A stretch of 64,000 nt of DNA from Comamonas resistens (GCF_030064165.1 NZ_CP125947.1:1240001-1304000), one strand, 5' to 3'; counted from the stretch's first letter, positions 8,034 to 15,607 are shown. Made by a program: numbers and translations. Notes: generated from the sequence alone by a model not told the origin.

Positions 8034-8576
8034 ATGAAGGTCATAGGCTTTGCCGGGTATTCGGGCGCGGGCAAGACCACGCTGGTCGAGGCCCTGGTGG
8101 CGCTGATGAAGCAGCGCGGGCTCAAGGTCTCGGTCATCAAGCATGCCCATCACCACTTCGATGTGGACCGCGAAGGCAAGGACAGCTGGCGCCACCGCAA
8201 GGCCGGAGCCTATGAAGTGCTGCTGGCCTCCGACAAGCGCATGGCGCTGATGCGTGAGTATGAGCAGCCCACCGAGCTGAGCGTGAGCGACATGCTGGCG
8301 CAGCTGGACCCTGCGGTGGACTGGGTGCTGATAGAAGGCTTCAAGCATGGCGAGCTGCCCAAGATCGAAGTCTGGCGACAGCAGCAGGACCGGCTGGACA
8401 AGGGCAAGAGCCAGGCGCCTCTGTACCCTCATGACGCCATGGTGATGGCCGTGGCCACCGATGCAAATCATGATCTGCCGCAGACTCCGACCCAGCCTGT
8501 GCTGGATTTGAGCCAGCCGCAGGCCGTGCTGCAGTGGCTGCTGGATCACGCAGACTCACTGCAATACAGGAATTAA
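8034..8576 (+). CDS. mobB: molybdopterin-guanine dinucleotide biosynthesis adaptor MobB
   Basis: MobB (180 residues) is a GTP-binding partner of MobA that assists attachment of GMP to molybdopterin. The P-loop is GYSGAGKTTL at residues 8-17, directly after the start MKVIGFA. VSVIKHAHHHFDVDREGKD follows, which is the family's switch region, then DWVLIEGFKHGELPKIEV. The start at 8034 was chosen because the P-loop strand must begin there; the upstream in-frame extension is translated repeat sequence. moeA starts 14 bases after its stop. Confidence 0.95.
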   Translation: MKVIGFAGYSGAGKTTLVEALVALMKQRGLKVSVIKHAHHHFDVDREGKDSWRHRKAGAYEVLLASDKRMALMREYEQPTELSVSDMLAQLDPAVDWVLIEGFKHGELPKIEVWRQQQDRLDKGKSQAPLYPHDAMVMAVATDANHDLPQTPTQPVLDLSQPQAVLQWLLDHADSLQYRN

Positions 8577-8590
8577 GGAAAGACACCGCA

Positions 8591-9847
8591 ATGCAAGCCC
8601 CACAGACGCCTCGCAAACCCCTCAAGCCTCTGGATGACGCCCTGCAGGAGCTGCTGGCCCATGCCCAGCCGATGGCGGGCGTTCAGCAGGTCGATACCTT
8701 CGATGCCGATGGCCGTGTGCTTTTGCAGGCCGCCGTTTCGCCGTTGCAGGTGCCACCCCAGGACAATTCGGCCATGGACGGCTATGCCGTGCGCGCTGCC
8801 GAATGTGCGAGCGCAGACGCCGTGCTGCCCGTGTCCCAGCGCATTCCTGCGGGTACGGCGCCCGAGGCGCTGGCTGCTGGCTCCGTCGCCCGCATCTTCA
8901 CGGGCGCGCCCGTGCCTGCCGGCGCGGACGCCATCGTCATGCAGGAAGACTGCGAAGTGCTGGGAGATGGCCGCGTGCGCATCAAGGCCCAGCCTGTGGC
9001 CGGCCAGTGGATTCGCCGCTCGGGCGAAGACATCACCCAGGGAGCGACCGTGATCGAAGCCGGCACGCGTCTCACGCCCGCGCATCTGGGTCTGGCCGCC
9101 AGCATGGGCTTTGCCAGCCTGCCCGTGGCGCGCAAGCCGCGCGTGGCGCTGTTCTCCACGGGTGACGAACTGGTCATGCCCGGCACCGTGGCGCCCCAGG
9201 ATATGAAGCCCGGCAGCATCTACAACAGCAACCGCTTTTTCCTGCGTGCGCTGCTGCTGCGCATGGGCTGCGAGGTCACGGATCTGGGCATCGTTCCCGA
9301 TGACCGCGAAGCCACGATTGCCGCACTGGCCGATGCGGCCATGGACCATGATGTGATCGTCACCAGCGGCGGCGTCTCCGTGGGCGAGGAAGACCATATC
9401 AAGCCTGCCGTGCAGCAGCTGGGCCAGCTGGATCTTTGGCAGATCAGCATCAAGCCGGGCAAGCCCTTTGCCTATGGTCGCGTCAATCGCGAATATGGTT
9501 CGGGCTTTGCCCATTTCATCGGACTGCCGGGCAATCCGGTCTCCAGTTTTGTCACCTTTCAGGTGCTGGTGCGGCCCTTTTTGCTGCGTCTGCAGGGCGT
9601 GCAGCAAGTGCTGCCGCGCTCCATTGCGGCGCGGGCCGATTTTGTTTGGCCCAAGGGCGACAAGCGCCGCGAGTTTCTGCGCGTGCGCTACAACGAGCGC
9701 GGGGGGCTGGAGCTGTTCAAGAATCAGAGTTCGGGTGTGCTGACTTCCACGGCCTGGGGCGACGGCGTGGTGGACAACCCTGCCAACACCACGATTGCCG
9801 AAGGCGACAGCGTGCGCTTTATTCCATTTGCCGAGCTGATGGCCTGA
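8591..9847 (+). CDS. moeA: molybdopterin molybdenumtransferase MoeA
   Basis: MoeA (418 residues) inserts molybdate into adenylyl-molybdopterin. Landmarks are QDNSAMDGYAVRA, RIFTGAPVPAGADAIVMQED, STGDELVMPG, the substrate-site segment VTSGGVSVGEEDHIK, IKPGKPFAYGR and GLPGNPVSSFVTF. Length is normal for the family. The ATG at 8591 is preceded by AAGGAAAG. It is followed by moaD 11 bases downstream with AAGGAG between, so mobB-moeA-moaD is one transcription unit for molybdenum cofactor assembly. Confidence 0.96.
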   Translation: MQAPQTPRKPLKPLDDALQELLAHAQPMAGVQQVDTFDADGRVLLQAAVSPLQVPPQDNSAMDGYAVRAAECASADAVLPVSQRIPAGTAPEALAAGSVARIFTGAPVPAGADAIVMQEDCEVLGDGRVRIKAQPVAGQWIRRSGEDITQGATVIEAGTRLTPAHLGLAASMGFASLPVARKPRVALFSTGDELVMPGTVAPQDMKPGSIYNSNRFFLRALLLRMGCEVTDLGIVPDDREATIAALADAAMDHDVIVTSGGVSVGEEDHIKPAVQQLGQLDLWQISIKPGKPFAYGRVNREYGSGFAHFIGLPGNPVSSFVTFQVLVRPFLLRLQGVQQVLPRSIAARADFVWPKGDKRREFLRVRYNERGGLELFKNQSSGVLTSTAWGDGVVDNPANTTIAEGDSVRFIPFAELMA

Positions 9848-9858
9848 AGGAGACGGAC

Positions 9859-10113
9859 ATGAACCAGATTACCGTGCGTTATTTCGCCTCCATCCGTGAA
9901 GCCATGGGCACAGGCCACGAAAGCCTGCAGACAGCGGCGGCCACCGTGGATGCACTGCGTGCCGAGCTAATGGGCAAAAGCGATGCCGCCGCCCAGGTGC
10001 TGGCCGAAGGCCGTGCCGTGCGCATGGCGCTGAACCAGGACATGTGTACCGGCGATGCGGCTTTGAAGAGCGGTGACGAAGTGGCTTTCTTCCCGCCCGT
10101 CACCGGCGGCTGA
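9859..10113 (+). CDS. moaD: molybdopterin synthase small subunit MoaD
   Basis: MoaD (84 residues) is the ubiquitin-like sulfur carrier of molybdopterin synthase. It has the beta-grasp start ITVRYFASIREAMG and the obligatory C-terminal Gly-Gly (FFPPVTGG), which is thiocarboxylated to donate sulfur to precursor Z. The ATG at 9859 has AAGGAG about six bases upstream. Its partner moaE is 2.9 kb away at 12979, separated by unrelated genes. Confidence 0.96.
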   Translation: MNQITVRYFASIREAMGTGHESLQTAAATVDALRAELMGKSDAAAQVLAEGRAVRMALNQDMCTGDAALKSGDEVAFFPPVTGG

Positions 10114-10135
10114 GCGCCGTTTCTGCTCTGCCCGC

Positions 10136-10170
10136 AAAGGCCTGCGCTTTCCAATAGCTCAGGCTTTTTT
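10136..10170 (+). terminator. probable terminator after moaD
   Basis: AAAGGCCTG (10136-10144) can pair with CAGGCTTT (10160-10167), with one G-T pair and a 15-nt loop, and is followed by T residues up to 10170. The T-run is shared with the start of the repeat at 10165. Confidence 0.5.
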
Positions 10171-10233
10171 CATCGCCGGGCCGCCCCAAGGTGAAAAATC
10201 CCTCCTCGGGGAGCATGGGCTGCCATTTTTCAT
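10165..10233 (-). repeat. ATGAAAAA-ended repeat with GGGGCGGCC core, copy e
   Basis: On the minus strand this begins ATGAAAAATGGCA, holds GCTCCCCG and GGAGGGATTTTTCA, and ends GGGGCGGCCCGGCGATGAAAAAA. Its outer segment (10165-10187) matches the reverse complement of 12240-12262 at 22 of 23 positions, so the two copies flank the atoE-type gene and its partner in inverted orientation. Confidence 0.7.
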
Positions 10234-10265
10234 ACGTAAGTCTCCTATCGTGTGATTGCTTACTA

Positions 10266-10275
10266 GGGTTAACCC
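10266..10275. promoter_or_regulatory. candidate operator upstream of atoE-type gene
   Basis: GGGTTAACCC is a perfect 10-bp palindrome, 80 bases upstream of the transporter start in an otherwise unexplained stretch (10234-10354). A regulator binding site is possible, but no regulator gene lies beside it. Confidence 0.3.
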
Positions 10276-10354
10276 AGGAGAGTTTTCACCAGGCTGACGC
10301 CTTTCCTTCATGACAATCCGCGCTTTCTAAAAGAGAGACAGAAAGCGCTTACTC

Positions 10355-11782
10355 ATGACAACTCACGTCAATATGGAGGAAACCCGCTCTGCGCGCTTTG
10401 CCATGCGCTGCGCCAGCTGGGCGGAAAAGTGGTTCCCGGATTCCTGGGTGTTTGCCGTGGTCGGCATCTTCATCGTGGTGCTGGCTGCCTTTGCGATCGG
10501 TGCGCCTGCCGCCGAAACCAGCAAGGCTTTCGGCAAAGGCTTCTGGAGCCTGATTCCCTTCACCATGCAGATGGCATTTGTGGTGATTGGCGGCTATGTG
10601 GTGGCCAGCTCCAAGCCGGCATCCAAGTTGATCCACGCCCTGGCTCTGGTGCCCAAGACCGGCCGTGGCGCCGTTGCCTGGGTGGCTTTTGTATCGCTGA
10701 CCGCATCGTTGCTGAACTGGGGCCTGAGCCTGGTGTTCGGCGGCCTGCTGGTCAAGGCGCTGGCACGCCGCACCGATATCAGAATGGACTACCGCGCGGC
10801 CGGTGCTGCCGTCTATCTGGGCCTGGGCGCCGTATGGGCGCTGGGCATTTCCTCGTCGGCCGCGCAGCTGCAGGCCAACCCCGCCAGCCTGCCGCCCGGC
10901 ATTCTGGCCATTACCGGCGTGATTCCATTCACGCAGACCATTTTCATGTGGCAGTCCGGCGTGATGCTGGCCGTGCTGATGGTGATTTCCATCGTTGTGG
11001 CCTATATGACTGCGCCTGGCGAAAAAACGGCGCGTGATGCCGGCCAGTGCCAGGTCGATCTGAGCGAAGAAGTGGTCAAGGAAGTCAAAAAGCCCAGCCG
11101 ACCCGGCGAATGGCTGGAGTACAGCCCCATTCTCATCATCCTGTTGGTGGCGCTGACCGTGGGCTGGATGGTGGAGGAGTTCTCCAGCAAGCCTTTCATT
11201 CAGGCGATCTCGGGCCTGAACACCTACAACCTGCTGTTCCTGATGGCCGGTGCGCTGCTGCACTGGCGCCCGCGCAGCTTTCTCGATGCCGTGGCCCGTG
11301 CCGTGCCCACCACGACCGGCGTGCTGATCCAGTTCCCGCTGTATGGCGCCATCGCGGCCATCATGACGGACGTCAAGGGAGTGGATGGTGCCAGCATCGC
11401 CCACCATATCTCCACCTTCTTCACCAGCTTTGCCACGCACGACACCTATGCGCTGCTGATGGGCACCTACTCGGCCGTGCTGGGCTTCTTCCTGCCCTCT
11501 GGCGGCGGCAAGTGGATTGTGGAGGCCCCCTATGTGATGCAGGTCGCCAACGATCTGCAATACCACCTGGGCTGGGCCGTGCAGATCTATAACGCGGCCG
11601 AGGCGCTGCCCAATCTGATCAACCCCTTCTACATGCTGCCGCTGCTGGGCGTGCTGGGCCTGAAGGCACGTGATCTGATCGGCTACAACTTTGTGCAACT
11701 GCTGGTTCATGCGCCGGTGGTGCTGTTCCTGTTATGGTTCCTGGGTCAGACCCTGAGCTATATCCCTCCCGTAATGCCATGA
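10355..11782 (+). CDS. atoE: short-chain fatty acid transporter, AtoE family
   Basis: This 475-residue inner-membrane protein with about 10-12 hydrophobic segments matches the AtoE/SCFA transporter family, taken to import short-chain fatty acids such as acetoacetate or butyrate. Segments seen are WVFAVVGIFIVVLAAFAI, MAFVVIGGYVVASS, the conserved loop LNWGLSLVFGGLLVKALA, PSGGGKWIVEAPYVM and the C-terminal NPFYMLPLLGVLGLKARD. No acetoacetate catabolic genes are nearby; it stands between moaD and moaE. Its stop overlaps the next ATG by four bases (ATGA), so the two are translationally coupled. Exact substrate is not deducible. Confidence 0.88.
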   Translation: MTTHVNMEETRSARFAMRCASWAEKWFPDSWVFAVVGIFIVVLAAFAIGAPAAETSKAFGKGFWSLIPFTMQMAFVVIGGYVVASSKPASKLIHALALVPKTGRGAVAWVAFVSLTASLLNWGLSLVFGGLLVKALARRTDIRMDYRAAGAAVYLGLGAVWALGISSSAAQLQANPASLPPGILAITGVIPFTQTIFMWQSGVMLAVLMVISIVVAYMTAPGEKTARDAGQCQVDLSEEVVKEVKKPSRPGEWLEYSPILIILLVALTVGWMVEEFSSKPFIQAISGLNTYNLLFLMAGALLHWRPRSFLDAVARAVPTTTGVLIQFPLYGAIAAIMTDVKGVDGASIAHHISTFFTSFATHDTYALLMGTYSAVLGFFLPSGGGKWIVEAPYVMQVANDLQYHLGWAVQIYNAAEALPNLINPFYMLPLLGVLGLKARDLIGYNFVQLLVHAPVVLFLLWFLGQTLSYIPPVMP

Positions 11783-12144
11783 CCCAAGCTACCGATTTGC
11801 CATCCACCGAGGCTGCGCCCGCAGTCAATCCGGAGATCAGCTCCCGAACCCGCAAGGCTTTGGCCGAAGCGCGCGAGCGCGGTGTGAAGCTGGGCACGGC
11901 TGGCGCGGCCAATATCCGCGCCACGGTGGAAAAGCGCAAATCGGCGGCCGATGCCTTTGCCAGGCAGCATGAAGCGCTGTTTGTGCAGTTGCAACAGCAG
12001 GGTCTGACCCACCGCGCCATGGCGGCCGAACTCAATGCCCGTGGCATTGCGGCAGCCAAGGGCGGGGAGTGGACCCATGGTCAGGTGCAGCGCATTCTGA
12101 ATCGCTATGCCGACTGGAAGGCAGCTCAATCAGACGCAGCCTGA
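11779..12144 (+). CDS. recombinase-like fragment protein coupled to the transporter
   Basis: The 121-residue product resembles the middle of a large serine recombinase, the segment just after the catalytic core. It has KALAEARERGVKLGTAG, then a helical stretch, then LTHRAMAAELNARGIAAAKG and WTHGQVQRILNRYADW, the pattern of the recombinase-domain helix-turn-helix. The catalytic serine domain is missing, so it cannot recombine DNA by itself. It starts by ATGA overlap with the transporter stop. It may be a domesticated DNA-binding protein or a decayed remnant; the intact frame and coupling favour the first. Family assignment is from motif memory. Confidence 0.65.
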   Translation: MTQATDLPSTEAAPAVNPEISSRTRKALAEARERGVKLGTAGAANIRATVEKRKSAADAFARQHEALFVQLQQQGLTHRAMAAELNARGIAAAKGGEWTHGQVQRILNRYADWKAAQSDAA

Positions 12145-12156
12145 TCGGTTGTACGC

Positions 12157-12262
12157 ATGAAAAGGCACCCCACGCTCCCCGCTGTGCGTGGTCGCTACCC
12201 CTCCGAGAGGGCCTGGGCACCCCCGGCGTTTTTCATCTTGGGGCGGCCTGGCGATGAAAAAA
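12157..12262 (+). repeat. ATGAAAAA-ended repeat with GGGGCGGCC core, copy d
   Basis: It begins ATGAAAAGGCACCCCACGCTCCCC, broken here by ordinary spacer, and ends CTTGGGGCGGCCTGGCGATG plus an A-run. Both the start and the end match the copy at 10165-10233 read from the other strand. It lies 12 bases past the stop of the recombinase-like gene. Confidence 0.7.
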
Positions 12263-12290
12263 GCCGTGCAGTGAAAACTGTACGGCTTTT
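12259..12290. terminator. bidirectional terminator
   Basis: AAAAGCCGTGCAG (12259-12271) pairs with CTGTACGGCTTTT (12278-12290) over 13 positions with one G-T pair and a 6-nt loop. On the plus strand it ends the transporter unit. On the minus strand it is followed by TTTTTT and would end the two small genes at 12344-12925. Confidence 0.75.
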
Positions 12291-12292
12291 GT

Positions 12293-12343
12293 TTTGATAG
12301 CTGTCAGCGCTTGATGGATAAGCGCTTGAGGCTGGTTTGATAC
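12293..12343 (+). repeat. dispersed palindromic repeat, family 1, copy C
   Basis: This is the clearest copy: TTTGATAGCTGTCAGCGC, TTGATGGATAAGCGCTTGAG, then GCTGGTTTGATA. The AGCGCTT and AAGCGCT arms form the palindrome. It directly abuts the minus-strand gene ending at 12344. Confidence 0.75.
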
Positions 12344-12667
12344 TTATTCTGCATTGCCGGCTGGTAGCAGCGGCGCTCGCCACTCCAGCAACTCGGCCAC
12401 GCGCTGCACGATCCAGCCGGCCTCGGGCGGGCTGACAACCGAGCCTTCGGCCGCCAGGCCCGCATGCATGCCCAGCAGCACCTGTTCCTCGGAGGAGTTG
12501 CCCGAGTGGTAAAGAGTCTGTGCCTGCTCGGTCAGATGGCAGGCCAGGTCTTCGCAGAGTTCATAGCGCGCCACCACCTCGGCAATGGGGGCGGACAGCT
12601 TGCCGCTGCGTGTGCGAAACAGCTCGGCAAAACTCGGTGGAGGCTGAATCTGGCTGGTGTCGTCCAT
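12344..12667 (-). CDS. conserved-looking small protein of unknown function
   Basis: I do not recognise this 107-residue, largely helical, acidic protein (MDDTSQIQPPPSFAELF, then YELCEDLACHLTEQAQ and GWIVQRVAELLEWRAP). It has no signal peptide or membrane segment. It starts only three bases after the stop of the gene upstream, so the two are one operon on the minus strand. Coding is supported by tight spacing, clean codon use and the shared bidirectional terminator at 12259-12290. Confidence 0.65.
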   Translation of the reverse strand: MDDTSQIQPPPSFAELFRTRSGKLSAPIAEVVARYELCEDLACHLTEQAQTLYHSGNSSEEQVLLGMHAGLAAEGSVVSPPEAGWIVQRVAELLEWRAPLLPAGNAE

Positions 12668-12670
12668 GGC

Positions 12671-12925
12671 TCAGCTCGGCTCGAACAGGCGCTCGAAACG
12701 TGCCAGGTCGTCGGCCAGCTCGCAGGTGATGAGCTGGCCCGACTTGTTGTCGCGCTTGCGGTGGGCCGCAAACAGCGTGGCCTTGCCCTTGAAGTTGTAG
12801 TCGGGCAGATGGATCAGCTCATAGGGATAGGGCACAAAGAGCTGGAATTCGAAAATCATCCGGTGCTCGTTGCGCGGCGACGGGTACAGCGTGTACTCGG
12901 GCAGATTGATGGTTTGTGTGGCCAT
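12671..12925 (-). CDS. small protein of unknown function
   Basis: This 84-residue soluble protein is rich in aromatic residues (LPEYTLYPSPRNEHRMIFEF, then LFVPYPYELIHLPDYNF). The end is LADDLARFERLFEPS. I cannot assign it to a family. It is the first gene of a two-gene minus-strand operon and is divergent from moaE, with 53 bases between the two starts, so both promoters must lie in that gap or in the coding starts. Confidence 0.65.
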   Translation of the reverse strand: MATQTINLPEYTLYPSPRNEHRMIFEFQLFVPYPYELIHLPDYNFKGKATLFAAHRKRDNKSGQLITCELADDLARFERLFEPS

Positions 12926-12978
12926 GGCCCAATGCTAATGCGCAGCACATGCCCATGCAGGCCTGCGACAATGTGGGC

Positions 12979-13443
12979 ATGACTGCTGCACGTGTTTCCA
13001 TCCAGACCCAGGACTTTGATCTGTCAACCGAAATTGCCGCCCTGCGCGCCGGCGATGCGCGCGTGGGCGCGGTCTGCAGCTTTGTGGGCACGGTGCGCGA
13101 CCGCAACGAGGGCGATGCCGTCTCCAGCATGGAGCTCGAGCACTACCCCGGCATGACCGAGAAATCCATTGAGGCCATCATCGACAAGGCCGTGGCGCGC
13201 TTTGGCATCTTTGGCGCAAGAGTGATTCACCGTATCGGCCTGATGCAGCCCATGGAGCAAATCGTGCTCGTGGCCGTGACCAGCGCCCATCGCGGCAAAT
13301 CCTTCGAGGCCTGCGAATACATCATGGACTACCTCAAGTCCGAAGCCCCATTCTGGAAGAAAGAGCAGACCGGGCAGGGGGCGCGCTGGGTGGATGCGCG
13401 TGTTAGCGATGAGCAGGCATTGGCGAGATGGGCTACCCCCTGA
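12979..13443 (+). CDS. moaE: molybdopterin synthase catalytic subunit MoaE
   Basis: MoaE (154 residues) forms molybdopterin synthase with MoaD and adds dithiolene sulfur to precursor Z. Motifs are GAVCSFVGTVRD, LEHYPGMTEKSIEAI, the site segment VTSAHRGKSFEACEYIMDYL and the lysines of APFWKKEQ. The ATG at 12979 gives the normal length. The stop codon lies inside the start of a family 2 repeat (CCCCCTGAG), and the last residues (ARWATP) come from the junction, so the repeat has probably set the C-terminus. Confidence 0.96.
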   Translation: MTAARVSIQTQDFDLSTEIAALRAGDARVGAVCSFVGTVRDRNEGDAVSSMELEHYPGMTEKSIEAIIDKAVARFGIFGARVIHRIGLMQPMEQIVLVAVTSAHRGKSFEACEYIMDYLKSEAPFWKKEQTGQGARWVDARVSDEQALARWATP

Positions 13444-13504
13444 GTCGCTGACGCGCCTTCCCCCAAGGGGGACGACACCTGCGCGGCGGGGCGGCCCTTG
13501 CTTG
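13435..13504 (+). repeat. dispersed GC-rich repeat, family 2, copy b
   Basis: It reads CCCCCTGAGTCGCTGACGCG, then TTCCCCCAAGGGGGACGA with a C-run/G-run hairpin, then GCGCGGCGGGGCGGCCCTTG. It begins inside the last codons of moaE and contains the moaE stop. Confidence 0.65.
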
Positions 13505-13570
13505 ATGTCTCTGGCTTGGAACATGCTTGTCCCGGGTGCAAGGGCTTGGTCTTGCGCTTCAGAGTCAAAA

Positions 13571-13612
13571 AGCGCTATTGCGCTTATCTATCAAGCGCAA
13601 GCTGCTATGCCT
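13571..13612 (-). repeat. dispersed palindromic repeat, family 1, copy D
   Basis: On the minus strand it reads GCATAGCAGCTTGCGCTTGA, then TAGATAAGCGCAATAGCGCT. It overlaps the 3' end of the EamA gene, and the TAG of that gene (13605-13607) is the TAG of the repeat's TAGC. Confidence 0.65.
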
Positions 13613-14498
13613 TTTGTAGTTTCGCGCTTTGCAGCCAGCGTGGTGGCCTGAAGACCAGCACATTGCCGGCCATCACCAGGGCCAGGCCCAGCAGTCCCGC
13701 TGCAGTCCATTCATAGCCTTCCACCACGGCCGAGATATTGAGCGCCACAATGGGAAACAGTACCGTGGCATAAGCGGCTTTCTCGGGCCCAAGTCGGCCC
13801 ACCAATGTAAGGTAGGCGGTAAAGGCAATCACCGAGCCGGGAATGGCCAGATACAGCAGTGCGCCTGTGTATTGCAGGCTGGTATCAAAGCGCCATGGCA
13901 GACCGGCGATCAGTGCATACGCCACCAGCAGCAGCGTGCCGGCCAGCATGCCCCAGGCATTGGTGTGGAGAGGCTTGTAGCCCAGGCCCTGCAGCGATGC
14001 AGAAAGCATGTTCCCGCAGGAAAAGCACAGCGTTCCGCCCAGCGCCCACAACAGACCTTGCCAGCTGGCGTGCTGACCCTGCTGTAGCTCCGGCCAGAAC
14101 AGAATCATCAGACCCGTCAGGCCCAGAGCACTGCCTGCGAGCACATTGGGTGCAAGCCTGCGCCCATGGATGGCTCGCGCCAGCAATGCATTCCAGATGC
14201 TGGCACTGGAAAACACCACGGCAGCCAGACCGCTGGTCAGGGTCTCGCTGGCGTGCATGAAGCAGACAAAGTTCAGGCTGAACAGGCATAGCCCCTGGCC
14301 CAGCACGCGTGGAATGGCTGCGCCGCGGGGTGTGCGCCACTGGCGGGCCAGCAGCAGCCAGGCAAAAAGTACCAGGGCAGCAAAACCAAAGCGGTAGGCG
14401 ATGGACAGCTCTACGGGTACGCTGCCCAGTTGCATCTTGAGAGCGATCCAGGTGGAGCCCCAGATCAGCACGACCAGGGCGTAAAGAGGCAAAAGCAT
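13605..14498 (-). CDS. EamA/DMT-family transporter
   Basis: This 297-residue inner-membrane protein has ten hydrophobic segments in two EamA repeats. The first opens MLLPLYALVVLIWGSTWIAL and the second starts near GLLWALGGTLCFSCGNML. It belongs to the drug/metabolite exporter superfamily; the substrate is unknown. The end carries FPIVALNISAVVEGYEWTAA, a family hallmark. The ATG at 14498 begins the first membrane segment; an upstream extension would be poor sequence. No Shine-Dalgarno is visible because the leader is an inverted repeat (14500-14534). It is divergent from an AraC-type regulator that may control it. Confidence 0.9.
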   Translation of the reverse strand: MLLPLYALVVLIWGSTWIALKMQLGSVPVELSIAYRFGFAALVLFAWLLLARQWRTPRGAAIPRVLGQGLCLFSLNFVCFMHASETLTSGLAAVVFSSASIWNALLARAIHGRRLAPNVLAGSALGLTGLMILFWPELQQGQHASWQGLLWALGGTLCFSCGNMLSASLQGLGYKPLHTNAWGMLAGTLLLVAYALIAGLPWRFDTSLQYTGALLYLAIPGSVIAFTAYLTLVGRLGPEKAAYATVLFPIVALNISAVVEGYEWTAAGLLGLALVMAGNVLVFRPPRWLQSAKLQKA

Positions 14499-14499
14499 G

Positions 14500-14534
14500 G
14501 CAAGTCTTGGTGCTTGGAAGAGCCAAGATCTTGC
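14500..14534. promoter_or_regulatory. inverted repeat at the EamA translation start
   Basis: GCAAGTCTTGG (14500-14510) and CCAAGA-T-CTTGC (14523-14534) pair over 11 positions with one bulged T and a 12-nt loop. The left arm begins two bases from the EamA ATG. It could be the binding site of the divergent regulator or an mRNA hairpin that hides the ribosome site. Confidence 0.5.
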
Positions 14535-14622
14535 GCGCCTGGATCGGCTCTGCGTTGCACATTCCTGCGGTTTTGTGGCGCTGCAGCAAGCGCGGCCAGA
14601 TGGCTGGAGCCACAATGCAGGC

Positions 14623-15549
14623 ATGCCCGCCAGCGCTGTATCCGCCCCATCGCATCTCAGTCATGTTCTGGCTCGGTCACGTGCCCAGATCAGGCGCAGA
14701 GCGGGTTTGAGCCAGTCGCTGGAATTGGCAATCTGGGCCAATCGCGATGATGAGGTGCACTACCGCCAGCAAGGGCATCACACGCTGTCTGTCTATCTGG
14801 CCGGAGGTCAGGGCTCGCAACTCAAGGACGATGCACTGGCCCGGGGCGAGGCAGGGCGCTTTTGCGTTCTCCCGGCCGAACATGAATCGCGCTGGCTGGT
14901 GCGTGAGCCCGTGCAGTTTCTGCACCTGTATGTCTCGGATATTGCCTGGGCCGACCGAGTGGTGCGCCTGCTGGATGCCGAGCCGCGCAGCATTACGCTG
15001 ACACCGCAGATTTATTCCCAGGATCCAATCTATGCGCAATGGGCGCAGGCGCTGTGGCGGCTGGACTGGAGTGGGGCCCACGACATATGGCAGGCGGATT
15101 GCCTGAGCCAGCAAGTGCTGGACAGGCTGGTGCTGCAATCGGCGGCGCCCTGGCAGCGGCACAAGCTGCTGAAACCGTTGGGTGGCCTGTCATCCACGGC
15201 CCGGCGCAAGGTGCTTGACTATGTGGAGGCCCATCTGGCTGACAGCAAAGCCCTGAGCTTGCCCGCGCTGGCGCAGGTCGTGGCCTTGTCCGAATATCAC
15301 TTTGCCCGCATGTTCCATCAAAGCATGGGGTGCACCGTGCATGACTGGGTCATGCAGCGGCGTTTGCAGCAGGTCTGCGCCCGCCTGCAGGGCAGTGCAG
15401 GCGGTGAGAGGGGGCGCACGCCGCAGCTGGCATGGCTGGCTGCCGAAATGGGGTTTGCCAATGCCAGTCATTTGTTGCGCAGCTTTCGCAAGCACTATGG
15501 GCTTACTCCTACGCAACTGGCCCGGTGCTGGCGCGATGCTTTAACTTGA
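14623..15549 (+). CDS. AraC-family transcriptional regulator
   Basis: This 308-residue regulator has an N-terminal sensor/cupin-like part (YRQQGHHTLSVYLAGGQ) and a C-terminal pair of helix-turn-helix motifs. The first is ALAQVVALSEYHFARMFHQ and the second AEMGFANASHLLRSFRKHYG, followed by LTPTQLARCWR. It is divergent from the EamA exporter, 124 bases apart, the usual arrangement for a local activator. The start at 14623 (MPASAVSAPSHL) is a choice; the frame is open further upstream into the exporter leader. The inducer is unknown. Confidence 0.88.
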   Translation: MPASAVSAPSHLSHVLARSRAQIRRRAGLSQSLELAIWANRDDEVHYRQQGHHTLSVYLAGGQGSQLKDDALARGEAGRFCVLPAEHESRWLVREPVQFLHLYVSDIAWADRVVRLLDAEPRSITLTPQIYSQDPIYAQWAQALWRLDWSGAHDIWQADCLSQQVLDRLVLQSAAPWQRHKLLKPLGGLSSTARRKVLDYVEAHLADSKALSLPALAQVVALSEYHFARMFHQSMGCTVHDWVMQRRLQQVCARLQGSAGGERGRTPQLAWLAAEMGFANASHLLRSFRKHYGLTPTQLARCWRDALT

Positions 15550-15607
15550 TATACCGCAAGCAGGGCGGCTATAGATTCGTTTTTGCTGTTTTTTTGCGCA
15601 TCAGGGT

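Noticed and set aside
10355..12144. Active transposon or integron cassette in the moa cluster
   Set aside because: No transposase or integrase is present; the recombinase-like gene lacks a catalytic domain and target-site duplications are not visible. Only the flanking inverted repeats are kept as a finding.
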